A DNA stretch of 64,000 nt, taken from the NCBI RefSeq assembly GCF_005818865.1, contig NZ_VBRY01000002.1:62001-126000 (forward strand). Direction: 5' to 3'. Origin of the DNA: Mariprofundus erugo (lineage in GTDB: Bacteria > Pseudomonadota > Zetaproteobacteria > Mariprofundales > Mariprofundaceae). The notes under the pieces are model-generated. The model was not told the DNA's origin and did no database searches. It saw only the letters and a program-made list of their open reading frames with translations. A program made the translations under genes and the position numbers. Every line of letters begins with the position of its first letter. The stretch's first letter is position 1. Positions 10,162-19,503 of this stretch are shown in pieces.

Positions 10162-11433
10162 ATGGTGGAAACTGATGCAACGAAGATCATGACAGCCCTG
10201 GGTAAGCGCGCCAAAGCCGCTGCTGCTGCCATGCGGATGACCAATACCCAGCATAAGGATGCCGCTCTGCGCCTGGCCGCGGCCGTTATTCGCCGCGAAA
10301 TGACAGAGATTCTGGCCGCCAACGCCATGGACATGAAGGCCGCACAGGCCAATGGCCTGGATGCCGCATTACAGGACCGGCTGCTGCTGACATCCGACCG
10401 GGTCGATGCCATGGCCGAAGGGCTGGAGCAGGTTGCAGCCCTGCCCGACCCCGTCGGCGCCATCGATCAGCTCCGCTACCGTCCGTCCGGCATTCAGGTT
10501 GGCCATATGCGCGTACCTCTGGGCGTAATCGGCATCATTTATGAATCACGCCCCAACGTGACCGCCGATGCCGCAGCACTTTGCCTGAAATCGGGCAATG
10601 CCGCTATTTTGCGTGGCGGCTCTGAAGCCATTCACTCCAACCGCGCCATTGCCGCCTGTCTCCGCCGTGCGCTGGTCGATACCGGCCTCTCTCAGGATGC
10701 CATCCAGCTGATCGACTCTACCGATCGAGCCATGGTCGGCGCACTGCTGCAAAGCGATACATTTGTCGATGTTATCATCCCACGCGGCGGCCGCTCCCTG
10801 ATTGAACGGGTGAGTGCCGAATCACGCGTACCTGTCATCAAACACCTTGATGGCATCTGCCATGTTTATGTCGATGCCGCAGCCGATGCAGCCATGGCAC
10901 TGAAAATCGCCCTGAATGCAAAAACCCACCGTTATGGCGTCTGCAATGCAATGGAAACCCTGCTGATTCATCGCGATGCCGCAGCAACAAACACGGCTCC
11001 GATTGTCCGGGCCATGATTGACAAGGGCGTCGAGATTCGCGGCTGTGAACGCACCCGTGAGCTGTGTGCCGATCTGAATGTCGGCATCGCCACCGATGAG
11101 GACTGGGCAACCGAATATCTTGCTCCGATCCTCTCCGTTCGCATTGTCGATGATATCGATGCAGCCATTGCCCACATCGAGGCCTACGGGTCCGGCCACA
11201 CGGAAAGCATCGTGACCAGTGACTATGAAGCAGGTCAGCGTTTCCTGCGTGAGGTCGATTCCGCATCGGTCATGTGGAATGCAAGCACCCGCTTTGCCGA
11301 TGGCTTCGAATATGGACTGGGAGCTGAAATCGGCATTTCGACCGACCGCCTGCATGTACGCGGACCGGTCGGACTGGACGGCCTCACCACCCAGAAGTGG
11401 ATCGTCCTCGGCCACGGTGAAATCAGACAGTAG
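10162..11433 (+). CDS. proA: Gamma-glutamyl phosphate reductase
   Basis: A 423-residue aldehyde-dehydrogenase-fold enzyme. It shows the ProA segment [21 protein letters not shown], the catalytic-cysteine region [11 protein letters not shown] and the late [24 protein letters not shown] block. It reduces glutamyl 5-phosphate with NADPH to the semialdehyde, the second step of proline synthesis, and works on the product of the adjacent proB. Length is normal. Confidence 0.97.
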   Translation: MVETDATKIMTALGKRAKAAAAAMRMTNTQHKDAALRLAAAVIRREMTEILAANAMDMKAAQANGLDAALQDRLLLTSDRVDAMAEGLEQVAALPDPVGAIDQLRYRPSGIQVGHMRVPLGVIGIIYESRPNVTADAAALCLKSGNAAILRGGSEAIHSNRAIAACLRRALVDTGLSQDAIQLIDSTDRAMVGALLQSDTFVDVIIPRGGRSLIERVSAESRVPVIKHLDGICHVYVDAAADAAMALKIALNAKTHRYGVCNAMETLLIHRDAAATNTAPIVRAMIDKGVEIRGCERTRELCADLNVGIATDEDWATEYLAPILSVRIVDDIDAAIAHIEAYGSGHTESIVTSDYEAGQRFLREVDSASVMWNASTRFADGFEYGLGAEIGISTDRLHVRGPVGLDGLTTQKWIVLGHGEIRQ

Positions 11434-11476
11434 TGACCTGCCTGACAAGTAAATCCCCCTCTATCGGACCCGACAG

Positions 11477-12487
11477 GTGCGCATAGGGCTTTTCGGCGGC
11501 AGCTTTGATCCGCCTCACAGCGGTCACCAGGCCCTTGCACAGGCAGGGGTTGAAAAGGCAGGTTTTGACGAGGTCTGGGTCATTCCGGCCCACCCGGTCC
11601 ACAAACAGCTCTCCGGCTGTGCGGATCGGGCACTGCGACTGCACTGGCTGAAGCAGATTTTTGCGGATTCACCCCGGATTCGGGTGATCGACTGGGAGAT
11701 CAATCTTGCCGCTCCCAGCCCGACCATCGAAACACTGCGGCGATTCAGCCGGGAGCAGCCCGATGATGAGCCATGGCTGATGCTCGGGGCCGATGCATGG
11801 CATGGATTGACAGAGTGGCGTGAATACCCGGCCCACATCCCCCTGTGTAATGTGGCTGTATTCGCCCGCCAGGGAGAACCGCCCCCGACCTCCCACCCGG
11901 GCTGGCGGGAGGTCACTGAGGCTCAGGCTGAAGAAAACGGATGCTGGTGCCTGATACCGGCATTGTTGCCGGATATATCGGCCACATCGCTGCGCCGGGA
12001 TGCCGCTGCCGGCATCACATTGAAAGGGCGGGTGCCGGAAATCATCCGCAGCAGCATTGAAATGGCATACAGATCGGAGTCGCCGGAGCAACAAACGTTG
12101 CTGCGACAGAACAAAGGAGAAAGTGAGAGCATGGCAAAGGATCAGGAAATACTGGAGGAGTTGACCACCGCTGTGGTTGAGGCCCTGGAAGATAAAAAGG
12201 CAACCGATTTGCTGGTGATCGATGTGCGTGGTCGTTGCGACTTCACCGATCGCTTCGTACTGGCATCGGGTCGCAGTGACCGTCAGCTCAAGGCTCTCGC
12301 TCAATCTGTCAGTGAAGTTGCCCATCGCTACACCCTGCCGGCAAAAATCGAAGGACTGGATGCTGCCGAGTGGCTGCTGATCGATCTGGGAGACCTGGTT
12401 GTTCACCTGTTTTTGCCGGAGGTCAGGGAAAGCTTCCAGCTTGAACGACTCTGGGCGGCCCCCGCCGGAGCCAAATCAGCGCTGTGA
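11477..12487 (+). CDS. nadD: NadD-RsfS fusion ORF (nicotinate-nucleotide adenylyltransferase / ribosomal silencing factor)
   Basis: One uninterrupted 336-residue frame holds two proteins that are usually separate neighbours. Residues ~1-215 are NadD: GLFGGSFDPPHSGH (nucleotidyltransferase HxGH-type motif), LMLGADAW, and SATSLRRD. NadD adenylates nicotinate mononucleotide for NAD synthesis. From Met 219 the sequence is RsfS/YbeB-like (LLVIDVRGRCDFTDRFVLASGRSDRQ; the LIDLGDLVVHLF block), which blocks subunit joining in starvation. An AAAGGAGA at 12113-12120 lies 10 nt before the ATG at 12131, so RsfS may also be made separately. The NadD start is a GTG at 11477. The frame overlaps rlmH by 4 bp. 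Confidence 0.93.
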   Translation: MRIGLFGGSFDPPHSGHQALAQAGVEKAGFDEVWVIPAHPVHKQLSGCADRALRLHWLKQIFADSPRIRVIDWEINLAAPSPTIETLRRFSREQPDDEPWLMLGADAWHGLTEWREYPAHIPLCNVAVFARQGEPPPTSHPGWREVTEAQAEENGCWCLIPALLPDISATSLRRDAAAGITLKGRVPEIIRSSIEMAYRSESPEQQTLLRQNKGESESMAKDQEILEELTTAVVEALEDKKATDLLVIDVRGRCDFTDRFVLASGRSDRQLKALAQSVSEVAHRYTLPAKIEGLDAAEWLLIDLGDLVVHLFLPEVRESFQLERLWAAPAGAKSAL

Positions 12488-12933
12488 AACTGCGTTTGCT
12501 GGTGGTCGGCAAGGGCGCGCGTGAACTGGCGGAGTTTGAATCCCGCTTTGATCAGCGAATGCGCTCCTTTGCCTCACTGCAGGTCATTGAACTGCCTGAA
12601 GGCCGCGCCCGCCAGACAGCCCAGCGCAAACAGGAAGAGGCAAAACAGATTCTGGCGCAGGCAGGCAAAGGCTTCATCCTGTTTGACGAACATGGATCCA
12701 TGCTTGGCAGTACGGCCTGGGCGGAGTATCTGGAACGTTTGCCGGGCAATGCCCAGCTCGACTTTGTCATTGGCGGCGCCGATGGCGTGGCGGATGAAGT
12801 TCGCCGGCAGGCAGGCGCCTGCTGGAGCCTCTCCCGACTGACCCTGCCTCACCAGCTGGTCCGTGCCATCGTGCTTGAGCAACTGTACCGGGCATTCACC
12901 ATTATCCAGGGACACCCCTACCATCGCGTATGA
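12484..12933 (+). CDS. rlmH: 23S rRNA (pseudouridine1915-N3)-methyltransferase
   Basis: A 149-residue SPOUT-family protein with the SAM-knot segments LDFVIGGADGV and LSRLTLPHQLVRAIVLEQLYRAF, and a C-terminal GHPYHRV typical of RlmH. It methylates pseudouridine 1915 in helix 69 on the 70S ribosome. The order nadD-rsfS-rlmH is conserved in proteobacteria. It overlaps its neighbours by 4 bp on both sides. Confidence 0.96.
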   Translation: MKLRLLVVGKGARELAEFESRFDQRMRSFASLQVIELPEGRARQTAQRKQEEAKQILAQAGKGFILFDEHGSMLGSTAWAEYLERLPGNAQLDFVIGGADGVADEVRRQAGACWSLSRLTLPHQLVRAIVLEQLYRAFTIIQGHPYHRV

Positions 12934-14096
12934 ATATGCGGATCCTGCTTCGCCTGCTTTTGGCCCTTCTCCTCATGCCTGTATACATCAGCCCTTTCCC
13001 GGCAGAGGTATCGGCAGAGACAAGTACTGAGGAGAAAATTGCCAAAATCAAGCAGGAGCGCACCCGCCTGGCCAAAATTCAAAAGGAGCTCACTGCCGAG
13101 CTGGGCGATATCGGCGATGAGCTGCACGAGCTGGATAGCGCACTGATTGCTGCCCGGCGTGAAAATCGCGAGGCGCAGGCCAATATCGACCAGGCAGATC
13201 GCAAGCTCAATAACCTTGAAGCAGAACGGCAACGCCTGCAACAGCATATCAACACACTCAGACAGGCCATGCTCGACGAAATTGCCGCCGCATGGCAGCG
13301 CGCCAGCCACTCATCCGCATGGATGGGGGTTCTGACCGGCGTCCCGGTCAGTGACATCCCCCACCGTCGCTACCTGCTGAGCCGGGTGATGCATTCGCAA
13401 AAGCAGGACAGGCAGGAATATCTCTCCAGCATCGAGCAACTGGCCAACCTGGAGTCATCGCTCAGACAGCAGCGCCAGGAGCTCGCCAGCCTGCAGCAGG
13501 AGAAACAGCAGCTGCAACAGAAGCTGGAAAAAGAGTCCGCCAGCAAACGCCGTCTCGCCCATCGGGTTAAAGAGAAGATGAAATCGGGCAAACGCATGGA
13601 TATGCAGCTGGCCAAAGAGGAGAAAGCGCTGCTCCGCCTGCTCGACGGCCTCGCTCAGGAGGTCATTGTCGCCGATAATCAGGTCACCTCAACCCAGCAG
13701 ATCCGCAAACGCAAAGGCGGACTGGCATGGCCACTGAAAGGGCGCATCGTTACCGGCTACCACAGCCGTCCCGCCCCCGACATGCCACCACTCGATGGTG
13801 TACAGCTGCAGCCTGCGGCCAATGGCGACAAGGTCAGGGCCATGGCTGCAGGCCAGGTGCGCTATGCCGACTGGTTCGGCGGCTACGGCCTGATGGCCAT
13901 CGTCGACTACGGCGATGGCATCCTTGGCGTCTATGCCCACAACGACGTGCTGTACAAACAGCTGGGCGACTGGGTTGAGGAAGGGGAAACACTGGCCGAC
14001 TCGGGCAGCACCGGCTGGGTGAGCAAGCAACTGCTCTACTTCGAAATCAGGGACCGGGGCCGCCCGACTGATCCGAAACGCTGGTGTCGGCACTGA
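12930..14096 (+). CDS. EnvC-like murein hydrolase activator (degenerate M23)
   Basis: A 388-residue exported protein: signal peptide to about residue 29 (MRILLRLLLALLLMPVY), a long coiled coil (~30-250, rich in E, Q, K and R), then a LytM/M23-fold domain. The metal-binding HxxxD is not there (the site reads LDGVQLQPAANGD) and the final HxH is replaced by FEIRDRG, so the domain cannot be an active M23 enzyme. This matches EnvC, which activates periplasmic amidases during division. It overlaps rlmH by 4 bp and precedes ctpA, a common arrangement. Confidence 0.88.
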   Translation: MNMRILLRLLLALLLMPVYISPFPAEVSAETSTEEKIAKIKQERTRLAKIQKELTAELGDIGDELHELDSALIAARRENREAQANIDQADRKLNNLEAERQRLQQHINTLRQAMLDEIAAAWQRASHSSAWMGVLTGVPVSDIPHRRYLLSRVMHSQKQDRQEYLSSIEQLANLESSLRQQRQELASLQQEKQQLQQKLEKESASKRRLAHRVKEKMKSGKRMDMQLAKEEKALLRLLDGLAQEVIVADNQVTSTQQIRKRKGGLAWPLKGRIVTGYHSRPAPDMPPLDGVQLQPAANGDKVRAMAAGQVRYADWFGGYGLMAIVDYGDGILGVYAHNDVLYKQLGDWVEEGETLADSGSTGWVSKQLLYFEIRDRGRPTDPKRWCRH

Positions 14097-14188
14097 TCGG
14101 CTGGCAGGTTGCGACCTTGCAAAAACAATCGAACCAGCCATTGCTTTGAACCGGTTTGAATGATGGTTGTGACATTATGGAGAAACCT

Positions 14189-15514
14189 ATGTCTTTAACG
14201 CTACGTCGAGTGCTCCTGAGCGCCTCTGCTGTTTCCCTGCTTGCTGTTGCCGTGGTGGCATGGCAGCCAGGATCAGGCTATCAGCAGGCGGACGCAGCAA
14301 CGGACTATCAGCAGCTGCAGAAATTCTCCCGTGTCATGGAGATGGTCCGTCAGGCATACGTTGAAGAGGTCAGTGATGAGAAACTGATCGACGGCGCCCT
14401 GACCGGTATGCTGGCCAGTCTCGACCCTCACTCCACCTATCTCGACAAAGAGATGTTCAAGCAGATGAATGTCGACACAACCGGCGAATTTGGCGGCCTC
14501 GGCATCGAAATCTCCGCAGCTGAAGGCGGCATTCGGATCGTTTCCCCGATTGAAGACACCCCGGCCTATCGTGCCGGCATCAAGGCCGGTGATCTGATCA
14601 TCAAGATTGATGATGAGCTTGCTCGTGACCTTTCTCTCGCCGAAGCGGTGAAAAAGATGCGCGGCAAACCCGGCACCAGCATCACCCTGACCATTTTCCG
14701 TCAGGGCGAAGATGCCCCTAAAGAGGTTGCCATTGTCCGCGCCGTCATCAAGGTCAAATCAGTCAAGGGTGACCTGCTGGCCCCGGGCTATGCCTATCTG
14801 CGCATTACCCAGTTCCAGGAGCGCACGGATACCCTGCTCAGGCAGCAAATCAGTGAGCTGAAGAAACAGTCCGGCGGCAAACTCGCAGGTGCGGTGCTTG
14901 ATCTGCGCAACAATCCGGGGGGGCTGCTCAATCAGGCAGTTGAGGTATCGGATATGTTCCTCGACAAGGGCAACATCGTCAGCACCAAGTCCCGCGCCGG
15001 CAAGAGCATGAGTTTTGACGCCCAGCCGGGTGATGAACTGGACGGCCTGCCACTGATTGTACTGATCAATAACGGCTCGGCATCGGCCTCCGAAATCGTC
15101 AGTGGCGCACTGCAGGATCACCACCGTGCGGTATTGCTGGGTACTCGCAGCTTCGGCAAGGGCTCTGTCCAGTCGGTCGTACCTCTTTCTGATGGTACCG
15201 CCATCAAGGTGACCACGGCGCTCTACTACACCCCCAGCGGCCGTTCTATCCAGGCAACCGGCATCGATCCTGATATCATCGTCGAGCAGCAGCTGGTCAA
15301 GCCTGTCGCCCAGGACAAGCCGGAGATCCCTTCCGTATCGGAAAGCAACCTCAAGGGCCACCTGAGCAATGGCAACCATGGCAAACCGGCCGCTAAAAAA
15401 GCCCCTGAAGCCACTGGCGATGCAAGTGACGAAATGAAGAAACGGCTGGAGCTGGACACACAACTACAGCGTGCCCTGGACCTGCTCAGAGGGCTTCACG
15501 CCCTCAAAGGGTGA
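14189..15514 (+). CDS. ctpA: C-terminal processing peptidase, S41 family
   Basis: About 441 residues from the ATG at 14189, which has GGAG 6-9 bp upstream; the frame is open to 14156. After an N-terminal membrane anchor (VLLSASAVSLLAVAVVAW) comes a PDZ domain (IEISAAEGGIRIVSPI, GIKAGDLIIKIDDE) and the protease core with the Ser/Lys dyad in NNGSASASEIVSGAL and TRSFGKGSVQ. The C-terminal tail is basic and probably disordered. S41 peptidases cleave periplasmic proteins and often control murein hydrolases, which fits the EnvC-like gene upstream. Confidence 0.93.
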   Translation: MSLTLRRVLLSASAVSLLAVAVVAWQPGSGYQQADAATDYQQLQKFSRVMEMVRQAYVEEVSDEKLIDGALTGMLASLDPHSTYLDKEMFKQMNVDTTGEFGGLGIEISAAEGGIRIVSPIEDTPAYRAGIKAGDLIIKIDDELARDLSLAEAVKKMRGKPGTSITLTIFRQGEDAPKEVAIVRAVIKVKSVKGDLLAPGYAYLRITQFQERTDTLLRQQISELKKQSGGKLAGAVLDLRNNPGGLLNQAVEVSDMFLDKGNIVSTKSRAGKSMSFDAQPGDELDGLPLIVLINNGSASASEIVSGALQDHHRAVLLGTRSFGKGSVQSVVPLSDGTAIKVTTALYYTPSGRSIQATGIDPDIIVEQQLVKPVAQDKPEIPSVSESNLKGHLSNGNHGKPAAKKAPEATGDASDEMKKRLELDTQLQRALDLLRGLHALKG

Positions 15515-15553
15515 GCGAGGTTCGCACCTCCGCTGATCACTGCCGACTGACTG

Positions 15554-16561
15554 ATGGCTGCTAAAAAAGGGCAACAGCCTTTATGGCTTCCTATTGCCCT
15601 GTTTCTGCTGCTGCTCGTGCTGGTGGGCGTTGCGGTAGTACTTGAGCTGGGCGGATCGAACAAACAGTCACGGCCGCCTGTCTCACAGCACGTAACACCG
15701 CCGCCTGCCCATCATGCGACCCGCCAGCCGCAGCCTGCGGCCCCGCATGCGCCTGAACCGGTCAGGAAAACTGTACCGCCACCCACACCCGCAGCGCCGG
15801 TCGCCGAACCGGCTGCACCGGTGCCGGTCATGCCGGTGACACCTGCAACCGGCATCGCATTCATTCTCGACGATGCCGGCTACGACATCCCTGCCCTGCA
15901 ACGCCTGTTACGGCTGAACATCCCGATCGCTGTCTCTGTGATCCCTGATGCCCCGTTCGCCCGCAAATCGGCTCTGGTGGCCCATCAGGCCGGCCAGATG
16001 GTCATGCTGCACCTGCCGATGGAGCCGGAGAGTGAAAAATACAGACTTCGAATGAGCCCTGCATTTCTCGCCTCGACCATGGACAGAACAAAAATTCGCA
16101 GCACTTTTCTGCATGACCTGGCCCTGGTCCCCTATGTTGAGGGGGTCAACAACCATATGGGCTCGGCCCTGACCCAGCTGCAACAGCCCATGCAATGGGT
16201 CATGCAGGTCTGCCGTGAAAAGGGACTGTTTTTTGTCGACTCCAAAACCAGCCCGCACAGTGTGGCTGCCCGGGCAGCATCAGAAGCAGGCATCGAACGG
16301 GCCTCCAGAGCATTCTTTCTTGACCATGATGTAGAGCCGCTGCCACTGAAGCAGGCATGGGAAAAGGCCCGCACATGTGCCAAAGCAGGCCGGCGCTGCA
16401 TAGTCATCGGCCATCCGCACCCGGAAACGGTTGCTTTTCTGGAGCAGAATTTAACGGATGAGGACCGTGCCCATATCGTGCCGCTGCGTAGCATGCTAAC
16501 CCCGGCCAATACGCCGCCGCACCTGGAGTCCATGGTTCCCGAAGGATATGAAGAGCCATGA
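15554..16561 (+). CDS. Divergent polysaccharide deacetylase, YibQ family
   Basis: The 335-residue protein has one N-terminal membrane segment (LWLPIALFLLLLVLVGVAVVL), a proline-rich linker (~40-105) and a divergent polysaccharide deacetylase domain starting at IAFILDDAGYDIPALQRLL. The segments MVMLHLPMEP, GVNNHMGS and FFVDSKTS follow the family pattern. It sits after envC-like and ctpA genes, the position YibQ-type proteins often have. The substrate is unknown; a cell-wall or exopolysaccharide role is only an inference. Confidence 0.85.
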   Translation: MAAKKGQQPLWLPIALFLLLLVLVGVAVVLELGGSNKQSRPPVSQHVTPPPAHHATRQPQPAAPHAPEPVRKTVPPPTPAAPVAEPAAPVPVMPVTPATGIAFILDDAGYDIPALQRLLRLNIPIAVSVIPDAPFARKSALVAHQAGQMVMLHLPMEPESEKYRLRMSPAFLASTMDRTKIRSTFLHDLALVPYVEGVNNHMGSALTQLQQPMQWVMQVCREKGLFFVDSKTSPHSVAARAASEAGIERASRAFFLDHDVEPLPLKQAWEKARTCAKAGRRCIVIGHPHPETVAFLEQNLTDEDRAHIVPLRSMLTPANTPPHLESMVPEGYEEP

Positions 16562-17199
16562 GCCTGCTACGCAGATACCTTTTAGCCGGCGTGGTAGCCA
16601 TGATGCCACTGCTGGTTGTCGTCGCACTGGTCAACTGGCTGCTGGAGGTTTCTGACAAGGCTCTTGCCCTGCTGCCCGAGGCCTATCAGCCGGAACTGCT
16701 GCTCGGAGTCACCATACCGGGAGCCGGGATTTTTCTGGCGCTGTTAACCATCTTGCTGGTGGGCGCCATGACCAGCCACTTTGCCGGTCGCCACCTGATG
16801 CACCTGATTGATCGGCTGATGGGACGCATTCCGCTGGTTCGCACGGTTTACAAGGCAACCCGCCAACTGCTTGAGGCCATTTTCAGCGACAGCTCGAGAG
16901 CGTTCAGCGAGGTGGTACTGGTCCCGTTTCCGAACAGTGACAGCATGGTCATCGGTTTTGTCACCGGCGATGCCCCACTGCCGCTTGCCGCGGCACCAGA
17001 CGTCGAATGCGCCCACCGCATTTCTGTATTTATTCCATCCACACCGGTTCCGACCACCGGCTGGCTGCTCTTTGTCGAGCCGTCAACGCTCGTTCATCTG
17101 GACATTTCCATCGAGGAAGGAATGAAGCTCGTCCTTTCAGGAGGGACACTGAAAAGCCCTCCACAACAGAAACAGGAACAAAACAGCGATCTCCAGTAA
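16558..17199 (+). CDS. DUF502 membrane protein
   Basis: A 213-residue protein with two strongly hydrophobic N-terminal segments (LLAGVVAMMPLLVVVALVNWLL; IFLALLTILLVGAM) and the DUF502 core RIPLVRTVYKATRQLLEAIF followed by VVLVPFPN and STPVPTTGWLLFV. DUF502 proteins are widespread inner-membrane proteins of unknown function. It overlaps the preceding deacetylase by 4 bp, so the two are coupled. Confidence 0.88.
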   Translation: MSLLRRYLLAGVVAMMPLLVVVALVNWLLEVSDKALALLPEAYQPELLLGVTIPGAGIFLALLTILLVGAMTSHFAGRHLMHLIDRLMGRIPLVRTVYKATRQLLEAIFSDSSRAFSEVVLVPFPNSDSMVIGFVTGDAPLPLAAAPDVECAHRISVFIPSTPVPTTGWLLFVEPSTLVHLDISIEEGMKLVLSGGTLKSPPQQKQEQNSDLQ

Positions 17200-17243
17200 T
17201 CACAAGGGCTTGTAGCTTTTCTTCACCCCGCTACGATTCCCGC

Positions 17244-18242
17244 ATGTCAGAAAAATTCCCGGTGCTATTGCTACTTGCAAGTTTGCTATGCTTCCCCGCA
17301 TCCGGGCAGGCAGGCCCATCCACATCGACAACAACGGCCGCCTCGCAGCAACAGACGACGACAGCCGATTTGAAGGCCCGTATCAGCAAAAACCCCGAAG
17401 ATTATCATGCGTGGTTTGAACTTGGCGTATTACAGGCCAGTGCACATCAAATGCAGGATGCAATCACCGCATTCCGGCAGGTGATCGCCCTGCAGCCATC
17501 TCTGGCCGAGCCACACAACAACCTGGCAGTCATCTACAACGAACTGGGCAAATGGCAGGAAGCGGTTGATGAACTTGAGGTATCGCTTAAACTCAATCCC
17601 CAGTACACCACAGCCTATATGAATATCGGCGACATGTATGTCAAACTGGCTGCCGATGCCTATAAAAAATCACTGGAAACACATGACCGCAGCGATGTGA
17701 GAATACGCTACAGCCGCCTGCTGCATATCAATGATCCCGAACCTGCCCTGCCTGAAGCAACACCGGAATCCGCACATAAACGCCCGCAACCACAACCGGC
17801 ACAGGCCGTAGCAGCACCGCTGCCAACTGCACAGCAGCCCGTTTCAGAAGCCCCCGCACCAACAGATGTTTCACATGAAACCATCGCCGGCAGCCTGCCC
17901 GCCACCCATGATATCCTGTCGGCGGTCGAAGCATGGCGACTGGCATGGAGCAACCGCGATACAAACGGATATTTTGCCGCATATGCAGACAATTTTGATC
18001 CCGGCAGCCAGTTCAGCTCCATCGATGAGTGGAAAAAAAGCAAGGCCAGAATCATCAACAGCAAAAAATTCATCCGGGTATCTCTCGACCATATTGAGGT
18101 AGCAGCCACCCCCGGAGATGAATTCCGGGTCAAATTCCTGCAACGCTTCCGGTCGGACAACTTCAGCAGCGACGACAAAAAAGAGCTGCTGCTTAAACAA
18201 ACCCCGGATGGATGGAAGATCGTGCATGAAGCTACATTGTAA
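17244..18242 (+). CDS. Exported TPR protein with Cds6-like C-terminal domain
   Basis: About 332 residues from the ATG at 17244 (MSEKFPVLLLLASLLCFPAS, a signal peptide). Residues ~45-150 form tetratricopeptide repeats (AWFELGVLQASAHQMQDAI, PHNNLAVIYNELGKWQEAV, AYMNIGDMYVKLA). A proline-rich linker leads to a C-terminal ~105-residue domain, AVEAWRLAWSNRDTNGYFAAY through DGWKIVHEATL. That is an NTF2-like fold of the Cds6 kind. The next gene ends with the same domain. The stop overlaps the next start by 17 bp. Probably periplasmic; exact role unknown. Confidence 0.82.
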   Translation: MSEKFPVLLLLASLLCFPASGQAGPSTSTTTAASQQQTTTADLKARISKNPEDYHAWFELGVLQASAHQMQDAITAFRQVIALQPSLAEPHNNLAVIYNELGKWQEAVDELEVSLKLNPQYTTAYMNIGDMYVKLAADAYKKSLETHDRSDVRIRYSRLLHINDPEPALPEATPESAHKRPQPQPAQAVAAPLPTAQQPVSEAPAPTDVSHETIAGSLPATHDILSAVEAWRLAWSNRDTNGYFAAYADNFDPGSQFSSIDEWKKSKARIINSKKFIRVSLDHIEVAATPGDEFRVKFLQRFRSDNFSSDDKKELLLKQTPDGWKIVHEATL

Positions 18243-19503
18243 GCGTTACTGCTATAGCCTGCTGGCCATACTGGCGCTGGTACCGCTCTCTGCAGCCGCC
18301 ATGGCGGAACCGAATCAGTGGGATCACGTATCCCTCGCCCTGCAAAACGGCCAGGAGGCTGCTGTAAAGAACCTGTCCGCACAGGAACGGCTGGTGCTGC
18401 AGGCCACTCTGGCACTGAAGACGGAAAAACCTGCGCAGGCCCTGCGCCTGCTTGCCAGCGCCGACAAGGCCAGCGATCCGCTGATTTCACTGCTTGAAGC
18501 AGAGGCCCGCCGCCAACAGGCCATTGCCGCTGTGCGCGAGGCGGGAGGGAGCGGCAAAGAGGTCCAGATGCTGGCCTCAGCCGACCTTAACAGCGGACTC
18601 GGAGAGGCCGATGCCCGTCTGAATGCATTTATGGACCGGCTGGATCCGATCGAGGGAGATCCGGTCGATATTCTGCAACCGGGCCCGGATGTCGCCAGCA
18701 TCTTCATGTTCGACAAGGCCCGCAGCCGCATGTTCGTGTATCAGCCGGCAAAAGACGGCACGCTGAAAAAAATCACCGATGAGTATGTCGTGACCGGCTC
18801 CGTGAAGGGCGACAAACATCACGAAGGTGACGGCCGCACCCCCAATGGCGTCTATCGCTTCATCAAAAAACTGCAAGGCAAGGATCTGCAACCGATGTAC
18901 GGCCCGGTTGCCTTCCCCATTGACTACCCCAACGAGCTGGACCAGCTGCATAACAAGGATGGCTCCGGCATCTGGCTGCACGGCTATCCGATGGATGTCA
19001 GTCGCCGCCCGCCACAGGATACGCTCGGCTGCTTCTCGCTCTCCAACAACCGCCTGCTCGCCATGGCCAAACATGTCAGTCTTGGCAAAACCTGGGTCGT
19101 TGTCGGTGAGAACCTTCGCTTCGACAATCGCAGCGATAAACAGCAACTTACCGACTCGATCAAACGGGATATCGAAGCCTGGCGACGAGACTGGTCCTCC
19201 CTGAACACCGATGCCTACCTCTCCCATTATCACAAGGCATTTCACTCCGGCAACCGCAACCTTGCCGCATGGAAGAGTTATAAACACCGGGTCAATGCGG
19301 GCAAAACCTTTATTGATATCAATCTGAGCGACTTAACCCTGATGCATGACCCCAACCGCTGGCCGGAAGGCGAAGTGGCTGTCGCCGAATTTGTGCAGCA
19401 CTATCGCTCCAACAACTTTGCTGACGCGAGCAAAAAGCGTCTCTATCTGGCCAGACCGGATGCCGCCAGCCCATGGAAGATACTGCTTGAGGAGTCTCTG
19501 TGA
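18226..19503 (+). CDS. L,D-transpeptidase (YkuD) with Cds6-like C-terminal domain
   Basis: About 425 residues from the ATG at 18226 (signal peptide YCYSLLAILALVPLSAAAMA). The middle has a YkuD domain: GDGRTPNGVYRF, the histidine of WLHGYPMD, and the catalytic cysteine in TLGCFSLSNNRL. The C terminus (residues ~310-425, EAWRRDWSSLNTDAYLSHY onward) repeats the domain found at the end of the upstream TPR protein. YkuD enzymes form 3-3 peptidoglycan crosslinks or attach proteins to peptidoglycan. The shared domain and overlap suggest the two exported proteins act together. Confidence 0.86.
   Translation: MKLHCKRYCYSLLAILALVPLSAAAMAEPNQWDHVSLALQNGQEAAVKNLSAQERLVLQATLALKTEKPAQALRLLASADKASDPLISLLEAEARRQQAIAAVREAGGSGKEVQMLASADLNSGLGEADARLNAFMDRLDPIEGDPVDILQPGPDVASIFMFDKARSRMFVYQPAKDGTLKKITDEYVVTGSVKGDKHHEGDGRTPNGVYRFIKKLQGKDLQPMYGPVAFPIDYPNELDQLHNKDGSGIWLHGYPMDVSRRPPQDTLGCFSLSNNRLLAMAKHVSLGKTWVVVGENLRFDNRSDKQQLTDSIKRDIEAWRRDWSSLNTDAYLSHYHKAFHSGNRNLAAWKSYKHRVNAGKTFIDINLSDLTLMHDPNRWPEGEVAVAEFVQHYRSNNFADASKKRLYLARPDAASPWKILLEESL

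Noticed and set aside
12930-14096. EnvC-like protein as an active M23 endopeptidase
   Set aside because: The HxxxD and HxH metal motifs are missing, unlike the Rhs tip, so it is called a degenerate activator.
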